A stretch of DNA of 64,000 nucleotides from Folioceros fuciformis. Taxonomy: Eukaryota > Anthocerotophyta > Anthocerotopsida > Anthocerotales. This document shows positions 22,901 through 32,158 of the stretch, piece by piece. The DNA is taken from NCBI GenBank assembly GCA_049999805.1, contig JBNGIO010005690.1, forward strand, positions 17,519 to 81,518, in the 5' to 3' direction. A model generated the notes under the pieces. It had not been told where the DNA came from, ran no database searches, and saw only the letters and a list, made by a program, of their open reading frames with translations. The stretch's first letter is position 1; every line of letters begins with the position of its first letter. The translations under genes were made by a program, and so were the position numbers.

Positions 22901-24054
22901 GTGCAATTGTGGGCAACCCAGCTTTGGAGATGGGGAAGCAGCTTCATGCCCAAATTCGAGAACAAGGTTATCTTGTTGATGTTTTTGTATCCAACAGTTT
23001 GGTAAACATGTACTCAAAGTGTGGCAGCCTGGAAGACGCCCACCGAGTGTTTGATGGGCTCAAGGCTAAAGATGTGGTGACATGGAATGCCATGATAGCA
23101 GGGTACTCTCAGCGAGGCATGGGCCAGAAAGCTCTTCATCTCTACCGTGACATGAAAGAAGAATGCATTGCGCCACCCAATTCTGTGACGTTTGTGTGCC
23201 TGCTGCAGGCATGTGCCGACTTGGCAGCTTTGCATCTGGGAAGGCAGGCACACGCACAGATTGAAGAACAAGGACTCCAATCTGATCTTTTTGTCGCGTG
23301 CAGTTTGATAAACATGTATGGCAAGTCCGGAAGCATCGCTGATGCACAGCAGGTATTTGATGCACTACCCGCAAAAGATGTTTTCGCCTGGAGTGCACTG
23401 ACTGCTGGCTACGCCTGTCTAGGAGACAGTGAAATGGTCTTTGACTTGGTGCGGAGAATGAGAGATGACGGGATACAACCAGTCGGCATCACATTCCTTA
23501 GTGTTCTGACGGTCTGCAGCCATGCAGGTCTAGTAAACAAGGGGAGGCATTACTTTCAGGGCATGACCAGAGACTATGGCATAGAGCCCACAATGGAGCA
23601 CTACACATGCATGGTTGACCTCCTGGGCCGCTCAGGCCTCCTGGATGAAGCTCTAGCCTTGGTGAGGACAATACCTGTACCGCCCTCTGGTGCAGTTTGG
23701 CACACTCTATTGAGTGCTTGTCGAAACTGGGGCAACGTTGAGGTGGGCCGCCTTGCTTTCAACCAAGCGGTCTTGTTAGACAACTCGGATGCTTCATCGT
23801 ATGTCCTCATGTGGAGCATATACACCGGTGCTCAGATGTGGGTGCAGGCAGACGAGATGCAAGCAAGAAGAATAAGAACCAAAGCATGGAAGCAGCCGGG
23901 TCAGAGCTGGTGGACGGACATGGACGGTCTTGTGCATAGCTTTGTGGTGGGAGATCAAAAGAGCTCCAAACGTGAAGCAAGGCTAGACCTTGTGCTGCCA
24001 AAGTTTGAAAACGAAAGGCCTGTGTCACGTGTGAGCTGTCCAGCCGATGTTTGA
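19903..24054 (+). CDS. Giant PLS-class PPR protein, E2 type, about 10 triads
   Basis: 1383 aa, intronless paralogue of the gene at 15026-19594 in inverted orientation. Starts MAASKCAGIRGRAG, followed by a basic, Trp-containing presequence (WDKRRDKRSLRSPEFRH), plausibly an organelle transit peptide. The PPR tract starts near residue 125 and has about 10 P-L-S triads with the same signatures (MYAKCGSLEDA, VTWNAMIAGYSQQGMGQ, LLQACASVG). The last regular motifs are HLGRQAHAQIEEQGLQSD and MYGKSGSIADAQQVFDALP. Then E1 (AVWHTLLSACRNWGN) and E2 (QSWWTDMDGLVHSFVVGD) motifs and a 30-residue tail; no DYW domain. Partial copies of its presequence block are seen at 5520-6010. Target RNA is unknown. Confidence 0.9.
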   Translation: MAASKCAGIRGRAGSGLISGNQALGTFKEYVRWSNTFVSNTGRAGERVGRDGSSREGRRQELLWDPTLGWDKRRDKRSLRSPEFRHTQSQDVLCLNDRHEPAWVDVELAALERKVGRADAGRPAGYESCGTDDTVSRLCHQGRLREAVDALEILVETDCSIPKSLFYALVKKSVLKKDLVLGRRVHACTVKKGFQSDTFLCNHIMRMYASHGRLQDAMDVFAVVEEPDAFMWSSIISAHVKHGRVKAAMELYREMGRLGVKPDGHVFVAALQACARGGDLKAGHQVHADVLASGIEPDLFVCNCLLDMYAKCGSLEDAQRFFDGLGKKDVVTWTALIAGYAQQGMGQEALRLFGAMEEEGTAVPNSVTFMCLLQACASVGEPALEMGKHLHVQIIDGGHQADVFVASSLVNMYAKCGSLEDAKAVFDALGEKDIVTWTAMIAGYSQKGMGQEALSVYDALQEEGLFALDSMTFVRLLQACASVGTTALQTGKQLHEQIRQQGHHADVFVANSLVNMYAKCGSLVDTRRVFDGLCKKDVVTWNAMMAGYSQQGMCQEALSLYRSMQEDGMVIPDSVTFVCLLQACASVGNNALASGKQVHTEIRDQGHQADMFVANSLVNMYAKCGSLEDARRVFDELDPKDVVTWNSLVAGYCQQGMGQEALDLYTAMQEGDLAVPNSVTFASLLQACATVGTRALETGKQLHVQIRARGYQADVFVANSLVNMYAKCGSLEDALNVFDRLGQKDVVTWTALIAGYSQQGMGQEALDLYDAMQKEGLAVPNSVTFLCLLQACAGVGNTALEKGKQLHTQLRERGLQVDVLLANSLVSMYAKCGSLTDAQRVFDKLCEKDVITWTSMIAAYSHVGMGQEVLRLYSSMQENGTVLPDSVTLACLLQACANVGSPALEMGKHLHAQIRNGVEEADMFLASSLVNMYAKCGSLEGAQSVFERLGQKNVVTWNAMIAGYSQQGMGQEALDLYSAMQEEGITAPDSVTFVCLLLACAIVGNPALEMGKQLHAQIREQGYLVDVFVSNSLVNMYSKCGSLEDAHRVFDGLKAKDVVTWNAMIAGYSQRGMGQKALHLYRDMKEECIAPPNSVTFVCLLQACADLAALHLGRQAHAQIEEQGLQSDLFVACSLINMYGKSGSIADAQQVFDALPAKDVFAWSALTAGYACLGDSEMVFDLVRRMRDDGIQPVGITFLSVLTVCSHAGLVNKGRHYFQGMTRDYGIEPTMEHYTCMVDLLGRSGLLDEALALVRTIPVPPSGAVWHTLLSACRNWGNVEVGRLAFNQAVLLDNSDASSYVLMWSIYTGAQMWVQADEMQARRIRTKAWKQPGQSWWTDMDGLVHSFVVGDQKSSKREARLDLVLPKFENERPVSRVSCPADV

Positions 24055-24851
24055 ATCGATCATGATGTCTTTCCATCGCATTTCAGAGATCGCATCCAGC
24101 ACATTCAGTGATATGTACATCTCACCGCCGAACAGAGTGAGGGTGAACTTCAGGCTTAGAGAGAGCGGTTCCTTCCATCCTGAGACGAGGTGGCTGTTGA
24201 GCTCTGCAAGTAGGAAGCATGGAACGGATATGGGCATTTATGGGTGGTGAGCGTAACTTAAGTTACACTTCTCGACCGCTCCGACAATACAGTACAGTAC
24301 AGATGCCACCAATGTAATGAAGAACGCATCTTCTGGTCGGACCTTCTGGTGTTTTCGCGCACAGAGTATGTACCTGCATACATCTGAACAATTGTACGTA
24401 GGCCTGCTTAATAAGGTTTACAGGACAATTTACGGCCGTTTGAATTAGCTGGCATCTCCTCACCCTGTCTCAATCTCCCGCTCAATTCGTGCACTTCACG
24501 CCTCCTGGTCTGCAAAATTGAACGATAGCAGCGGCCTTGCTCAAAATTCAGTCTTGTTTCTGATGAGGCATTTGCGTCCACAGCCTGTCTGGTTTGCGCT
24601 CCTTTGGACTATAGTGGAATTTGAATCGGTGCTCCATTTGCGGACCTGACAGTCTGGAGATTTGCAGCCATTTGATGCCGTGAAGGTGATTGTGGTCCAT
24701 GCACGGACAATTTTCGTGGAGAAGCTACCGTCTAGCCTGCGTAAGGTCTGTGTTTTGTCATTTGCTTGAGATCGGAGGTTCATGCAGCCCCTCTTTCTCA
24801 ATTCTCACCACTTTCACTGTAGTGCAGAGTGGCATTTTGGAGGTCTGGAGG
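24055..24851. other. Spacer between PPR and LRR genes
   Basis: Nothing recognisable. It should hold the PPR 3' UTR and the promoter/5' UTR of the LRR gene. An open frame runs into the LRR gene from 24690, but its codons before 24852 do not look like protein. Confidence 0.3.
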
Positions 24852-26876
24852 ATGAAGTCTAATGTCGTCTTCCGCATTTTTGCTATCCTCGGGTTGTATC
24901 AACTTTTCGCCACCTTGTCACCGGCCATATGTCACTTACAGGCATCGACAAGGGGGGCGGATGGAAAGAAACAAGGTGCGACGACACCAGCCATGGGTCC
25001 TACGCAAGGGCTGGCAGCGATGGCAAGTACGACGCAAAGGGGAGGATTTCCAGCGACCGCTACGGCACGGCGTCCGAGGGGAACGGCGAGGGCAAACATG
25101 CCAACAGCGGAACTGCTGGCTATTGTTCCTGGACGAAGTACAGCACCGGAGAGAAGGACGCGAAGTGGAGGATCACCAATTGTTGCTCCGGCACCACTCT
25201 CAACAGGACGGTGCAGTACACCAGCAGTAGGATCGCCGGCCATAATTCCTGCACAAGGTTCGGCAGGGATTGCAGGCAACACAGCAACGTGGAGGTCACT
25301 AGCCATGGCTCCAGACCTAGCTCCCGGACTGAGTCCGACCGAGGTTTACGCGAGTATGGATCCTGCTGAACGACAGGCCCTGTTCGCCGTGATGAATGCT
25401 ATGGCGGAGGGAGAAGACTGGTCTACAACTCATCCGGATGCTTGTGGTGAAGGCATCTGGCACGGTCTCGAGTGTTCTGGGCCGCTTGACTCGGATCCTG
25501 ATCTGCATGTCGTCACTCTGACTTTCGGGCTTCTCAATCCCTTGGATCCGAACCCGGCTTGCAGATATGATGCATACATTCCAAATGATATTGAGCAGCT
25601 GACCTTTCTCGAGAATCTCCTCATATTCGGCTGCTTTGTGCACACTGAGACAACGCTTCCGAGCTCACTTGGACGGCTAACATCGCTGGAGATAATCGAC
25701 ATGCGAAATAATTCGAAACTTGTGGGTCCCATCCCGTCTGAGCTTGGTAACCTTCCCAACCTTCAGGTATATTTCCACCGATCTCTAAACCTCTAGAACC
25801 TGCCGCCTAGCTGAATCGGGTCTTTTTGGCTGGGATGGATTCTTTGTCTGAGTAGGGAATTTAGACCTGAACGATTCCTCTCACGTGCTCGATACTGCAA
25901 TGGACAGGCCCTCAACCTCCTCCTGAACGGCATATCAGGGAGAATTCCGGAGCTCAGGAACTTGCAGTCTCTAGAAGAATTGGATCTCAGCTATAACAAT
26001 CTAAACGGGCCTATCCCTCCGTCTGTTGGCCAGCTTAGCATGCTGCAGATTCTGAGTCTCCGAGGCAACCAACTTCAAGGTCTCATTCCATCGACTCTAG
26101 GTGAACTGAAGAATCTCAAGAAACTGGATTTGGGGGAGAACGAACTGCAGGGATCACTGCCAAGATCTTTAGGGGACCTTTCTTTTCTAATTCTTCTTGC
26201 CGTCGACAACAACAAGCTGATACATGGTCTGCCAGAGTCCTTTGGCAACCTGGTCAGCTTGCAATATCTGATTGCGCACGGCAATCCGATGCACAGTAGG
26301 CTGCCGGCGTTCTGGGGGAAGATGGGAGATAACTTGGTTTACTTATCCCTCGCCAACTCGTCTTACAATGGCTCCATTCCGGGTTCTATTGGCGACATCG
26401 GTAACCTTACGTATGTGGGTCTGAACGACAACGAGCTAACAGGAGAAATTCCTGAGGAATTTGAAAACCTCAGCCAGCTGTCTTTGTTAAACTTGAGCGG
26501 GAACAACCTATCTGGTCCTGTTCCGTTTTCGGCTGCTTTCCTTGACAATCTTGGTTCTGGTCTGATCTTGGACCATAACCCAGCTTTATGTGAGCTGCCA
26601 TCATCGAAGACTACACCGACTGGAAAGTTGAGACTTCGTCCGTGTACAGAATCTGATGGTACTTATCCCAACCCTTGGGCGCCGCCGAGTCCTGCTCCTC
26701 ACGCTGCAATGCCAAGTATTGCAACTCCATCCAACGACAACCAGAAGACGCCTGAAAGCAACAACCGAATTTCCAGTGCTCAGTGCAGCTCAGTCTTCCA
26801 AGCAGGCATTGCAATACTCCTCACGCCTTGCTTAAGCCTGCTTCATATTTATGATTTGGCTTCTTTTCCACTTTGA
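24852..26876 (+). CDS. LRR receptor-like protein of the TMM/PII-2/RLP29 family with an AGP-like N-terminal insert
   Basis: Exons 24852-25766 and 25908-26876, phase 0, GT-AG; 627 aa. A cell-surface LRR protein without kinase; relatives act as co-receptors. Signal peptide: MKSNVVFRIFAILGLYQLFA. Then about 130 residues very rich in Ala, Pro, Thr, Ser and Gly with loosely repeated units (LAIVPG, PIVAPAP, PAIIPAQG, LAMAPDLAPG), like arabinogalactan-protein backbones. The family N-cap follows (ERQALFAVMNAM, IWHGLEC, HVVTLTFG, CRYDAYIPNDIEQLTFL), then about nine LRRs (LDLSYNNLNGPIP, LGENELQGSLP), the C-cap (GPVPFSAAFLDNLG), a Pro/Ser-rich linker and a hydrophobic end (AGIAILLTPCLSLLHI), compatible with a membrane or GPI anchor. 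Start at 24852 chosen for the signal peptide. Less TMM-like than the gene at 3583. Confidence 0.85.
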
Positions 26877-28054
26877 GTAATCCCGATGGGTGATGAACTG
26901 ATCAAAGAACACAAAGCAATTGAGATTGAATGGAATTGCCTAGCCGATTACGTGTACGTGTATTCTTTATAAATCCTATATTTCAACAAGTCCGAAGTGA
27001 GGGTAACCAAGATCTTGTAGAAGTTGATGATAGATCCAATATGAGTCTATCTATGCAAAAAGGTTATCTTGTGCACCCTCAACATCAATATAATTATGTT
27101 TATAATTTTCACCTTTTGATGTCTGTGCTTGGCAGCCACCACCTCCCAATACAAGGCTTGAAATTAAGTAATATGATTACATGCACTGGTAACATCAAGT
27201 CTTGTATCCTATGAACCACATCCTATATATTGCCCTTAATGCCTTTATAGATTATATATTTTTTATTTCTTTCAATATCTTTGCAAATGTGCTTGAACAC
27301 ATTCGCGGCTAGAGGGAGAATTTGTATTCATGGTTTACCAAATTATGGATACAAATTATTAAAAAAAAAAAAACTACCACTAGGAAAGAGGGAGAATCTC
27401 ATTCCTATGTCTCGTTCCAATGACTATGATACATCTTTTTTAAAGTAATGGATATAATTTATATAAAAAAAAACTACCTTACATCTTTTATAAGGTCATC
27501 GATATAAATTATAAATTATAAAAAAACGCTACCAATAAAGAGAACCCCATTCTTATGACTATTATACATTGTTCTATTATATATCGTTTAGGATTTGAGG
27601 TAGATGGATTTCTCATTTCTTCTAAATAAACTATACAAAGTTGATTAATAATATATTATCCAAATCATTTTAATGATATATTATATGTACATTTATATTT
27701 GAAGTCAATTCAATGATTGACATTGCCCAAGACCATCTTTGAACACCCCTCACCTTCAAACTAACAGCTCCCCTCGCAACTCAAGGATTCCAAGCAATTT
27801 GTGGAGTGACGTCGTGATTGAAATTGGAAGAGCGTGAGGTTAACTATTCCTGATCCTGAGGAGCCACTTAAAGATCAGGATCTCAGGATTCTTTGCTTCA
27901 CGTTTAAACAAAATTTCTCCTCCAAGATTGCAACGTGGTAGTCTCATCGTTGGACAAGAAGTATACCATTTAACCTCGGAGTCCCACCTCCAACGCTCTG
28001 AATCTCGGAGGAGCTTTCAAACAAAGTCGGTGCTGCCTGCGGCCTATACATAAA
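26877..28054. other. AT-rich repeat-bearing spacer
   Basis: Strongly AT-rich. Imperfect direct repeats occur at about 27310-27540: 'gagggagaat' plus an 'aaattataaaaaaa...ctacca' pattern recurs three times at roughly 70-100 bp spacing. It looks like old transposon debris. No gene seen. Confidence 0.45.
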
Positions 28055-31000
28055 TTACATTACAATTTCAAGGGAGTTCTCAGGGCATCCTTTCTCGGGT
28101 TTTACTAAAAAGCTATGGACTCGTCCATCCATGTCTGTCCACCAGCTCTGACCCGGCTGCTTCCATTCCCCCAGTACCTCCACATTGCCGAACATTCGAC
28201 AAGCACCCAACATCGTGTGCCAAATTGCAACGTTAGGCATTTCAGGCATTGCCCTCACCAAAGCTAGTGACTCTTCCAGGTTGACTGCACGGCCCAGCAG
28301 ATCTACCATGTACGTGTAATGCTCCAATGTGGGTGTGATGCCATAGTCTCCACTTATGGATTCGAAGTACTGTCCCCCCTTGGTCACCAGACCTGCGTGA
28401 CTGCATGCCGTTAGTACGCTGAGAAACGTGATGCCGATTGGCCGTATGCCATCCTCGCTCATTCTCTGCATCCTATCGAAGACCACTTCAGTGTCACATT
28501 GACAGGTGTAGCCTGCAATAAGTGCACTCTAGGTGACAACGTCTCCCCTGCATCGAGGACCTGCTGGGCTTCAACCATGCTTCCGGACTTGCCATACCTA
28601 TTTATCAAACTGCCGGCTACAGAAACATGAGTTTGAAGACCTCGTTCTTCAATCTGCGCATGTAGCTGCCTTCCTAGATGCAAAGCGGCCACGTTAGCAC
28701 ATGCCAGCAGGAGGCACATAAATGTCACAGAATTTGGCAGAAACACTTTCTCTTCTTGCATAGCACTGTACAGCTTAAGTGCTTCCTGGCCCATGCCCTG
28801 CTGGGCATACCCAGATATCATAGCATTCCACGTCACAACATCTCTATGACCACCTCTGTCAAACAGTCTCTGCGCGTCCTTCAAACTGCCACACTTTACG
28901 TACATGTCTATCAGACTGTTGGCGATGAAGATATCAGATTCATGTCCCCGTTTTCTAACTTGTGCATGCAGCTGCTTTCCTTTCTCCAATGCTGGGGCCC
29001 CCACACTCGCACATGCCTGCAGGAGGCACGCAAATGTTACACTATCAAGGAAAGCCATGCCTTCTTCTTGCATTGAACTGTAGAGATCAAGGGCCTCCAT
29101 GCCCATGCCCTGCTGAGAATAGCCAGCTATCATGACATTCCACGTCACCACATCTTTTTGAACAAGCTCAGCGAACACACTCTTGGCATCTTCCAAGCTG
29201 CCACACTTAGCGTACATGTTTACCAAACTGTCGGCTACATACACATCCGCCAGATGACCTTCTTGTTTAATTTGCCCGTGAAGCTGTTTTCCCATATTCA
29301 GAGCTGAGGTTCCCATACTCGCGCATGCATGCAGGAGGCAAACGAAGGTTACAGAATTGGGCTTGGTGATTCCCTCTTCTTGCATGAGACTGTAGACCCG
29401 AAGGGCTTCCTGTCCCATGCCCTGCTGGGAATACCCTCCTATCAAGGCCGTCCACAAGACCACGTCCTTTTGACTAATTTCGTCAAACACTCTCTGCGCA
29501 TTTTCCATGCTGCCACACTTTGCATACATGTTCACCAAATTGTTAGCTACAAACCCATCAGCATGGTGTCCTTGTTCTCTAATTTGTGTATGCAACTGCT
29601 TTCCATCCTCCAATGTCGGCATGCCCAGACTTGCACATGCCCGGAGAAGGCACACAAATGTCACTGAATTAGGTGCAGCAATGCCTCTTTCTTGCATTGC
29701 ATTGTAGAGCTGAAGGGCTTTCTGAGCCATGCCCTTCTGGGAGTATCCTGCGATCAGAGCAGTCCACGTGACTACATCGTTTTGATCAAGTCCGTCAAAT
29801 ACTGTTTGCGCGTCTTCCAAGCTGCTACATTTTGCATACATGTTCACCAAACTGTTACTGCAAAACACATCAGTTTGATGTCCTTGTTGTCCAATTTGCA
29901 CATGAAGATGCTTCCCCTGTTCCAATGCAGGGATGCCTACATCTGCACATGCCTGAAGGAGAGATACAAAAGTCATGGAGTTTGGCACAGCTATTCCTTC
30001 TTGCATAGCACTGTAGAGTTGAAGGGCCCGCTGCCCCATCCCCTGCTGAGACTATCCAGCAATCAGAACCGTCCACGTCACCACATCCTTTTGGCCAAGA
30101 CCATCAAGCACTCGTTGAGCGTCTTCCAAGCTCCCACACTTCACATACAGGTTCACCAAACTGCTGGCTACAAACACATCAGCTTGATACCCTTTCTCTC
30201 TTATTTGCTCATGAAGCTGCTTCCCTTCCTCCAACCCCCGAAAGCCCATACTTGCACATGCCTGCAGTAGGCACACAAATGTGACTGAGACAGGTACAGC
30301 AATGCCCTCATGTTGCATAGCCCTGTAAAGGCCAAGGGCTTCCAGGCCCCTACCCTGCTGGGAATACCCTGCTATCATGGCAGTCCACGTCACCACATCT
30401 TTTTCGACAAGCTCATCAAACAACGCCTGAGCATCCTCTAGGTTGCCACACTTTGCATACATGTTTACCAAACTGCTGGCTAAAAAGACATCAGCTTCTT
30501 GTCGTCGTTCTCTGATTTGCGCATGAAGCCGCTTCCCCACCTTCAAACTCGGGCTGCCCACGCTTGCACATGCCTGCAGGAGGCACACATATGTAGTGAA
30601 ATTGGGTATGGCAATGCCTCCTCCTTCCATGACAGTACACAGCCGAAGGGCTTCCTGGCCCATGCCCTGCTGGGAATACCCTGCAATTAGAGCAGTCCAT
30701 GTGATGACATCCTTCTCATGGATTCCCTGGAAAACCCTTTCAGCGTCTTCTAGGCAGCCGCACTTCGCATACATGTTTACCAAACTGTTGGCTACTACCG
30801 CATCCGCCTGATGGCCTCACTCTGTTACCTGCGCGTGAAGCTGCCTACCCGGCTCCAGAGCACGGGTGCCCACGCTTGCACACGTCTGCAGGAGGCACAG
30901 AAATGTCACAGAATCGGGTACAGCGATGCCTTCTTCTTGCATAGCAGCGTACAGACGAAGGGCTTCCAAGCCCATGCTCCGCTGGGAATAGCCTGCAGGC

Positions 31001-31648
31001 AGAACAGTCCATGTCACTACATCCTTTTGACAAAGTACATCGAAGAGCCCTTGAGCGTCTTCTAAGCTGCCACACTTCGCGTACATGTTCACCACATTGT
31101 TTGCTGCAAACACATCACCTTCAACTCCTCGTTCTCTAACTTGCGCATGAAGGTGCTTCCCCCTGTCTACACCCAGATTTCCCACACTGGCATATGCTTG
31201 CAGGAGGCACACAAATGTCACGGAGTTGGGTAGTGTCATGCCTTCTTTCTGCATAACATTGTAGAGACCACATGAAGGCATCTGGTGTGGCAACCATTTC
31301 AAACACATCCATCGCGTCTTGCAACATCCCATGAGCTGCATACATTCGGAGAATGTGGTTGCTTAGGAACGTGTCCGACTGATACCCCTTCCTCACCGTC
31401 ATCTCATGCACGCGGCGACCCTGCACAAGATCCTTCTTCAACACACATTGCTTTAGCACAGTATAAAACAGCCATTTGGAAATACAACACACTCCACCCA
31501 CCAGCACTCCGAAGGCCTCAACGTCCTCCTTGACATGGCCATCCTGACAGAGCTTGTTCACGGTCTCAGTGATCACGCCCCGTTCGTATCCCGTCAGCAT
31601 GCTAGTTGGAGCTCTTCCCAGAACGCCTGTCGTCCTCAAGGCGGCCAT
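28055..31648 (-). pseudogene. Third giant PLS-PPR array, inactivated
   Basis: Reads from MAALRTTGVLG at 31648 through about ten triads to E motifs (AIWHTMLGACRMFGN, QSWWTDMDG) and a stop at 28055. Lesions: at about 31270 the frame jumps directly from the lead-in motif (ATPDAFMW) into the end of a later P motif, a deletion with frameshift. At about 30817 TGA stands where the paralogues have CGA (R-G-H-Q-A-D). At about 30053 TAG stands where they have TAT in IAGYSQQ. At about 28540-28560 a deletion/frameshift falls in the VFDALPxxDVVTW region, followed at about 28530 by TAG for the Trp of VVTWSALIAGY. The repeat consensus is shared with the two intact genes. It could make only short fragments unless much of this is assembly error. 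Confidence 0.85.
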
Positions 31649-32158
31649 GGCACATCTTGCGACGTGCCAAGCATGTCAGGACATCATCCCCCATTGTCGA
31701 TTGCATGTGCTTGCTTGCCGCAGGTCACCAACATGATCTAGAGGTACCCTTCCGGCGACGATCTGGGACCGGACCTTGCTCGAGAGCCCGTTGTATCCAC
31801 TACTGGTGGACAGCAATGGACTACATGGGCTTCGGGGCTCCGTGCAGAACGCATGGCAGACAGACGTCGGCGCCTCGATCGAGTGAACTGTTGATCCGCC
31901 CTGATGCAGAGCTCTTTGATGTCACTAAGAAGCTGGCCGGAGAGCAGGGTGAGACAATCTTCATTCAAAGCAAAAGCACTGAGATGAGGCCATCAGACGC
32001 TGCTTCTGGCCACGATCTCCCGTACATGTTGGGCAATCCGTCTTCACTACAGCTCGCAATCTCTGACCAGTATCTCGTATACCAGGAGACCATGCTAAAC
32101 GTCAAGGCTCTCCTGACTTCCCCACAGTGCTTTTGGACAGACGTCGACTCTCTCGAGT
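31649..32158. other. Spacer, 3' flank of BASS and 5' flank of the PPR pseudogene
   Basis: An open frame on + (31606-32277, 223 codons) crosses this spacer and runs antisense into the last BASS exon. It has no recognisable domain and I do not call it a gene. Confidence 0.35.

Noticed and set aside
28055-31648. RNA editing as rescue of the stop codons in the third PPR array
   Set aside because: U-to-C editing repairs stops in organelle transcripts, not nuclear ones, and two of the lesions are deletions with frameshift.
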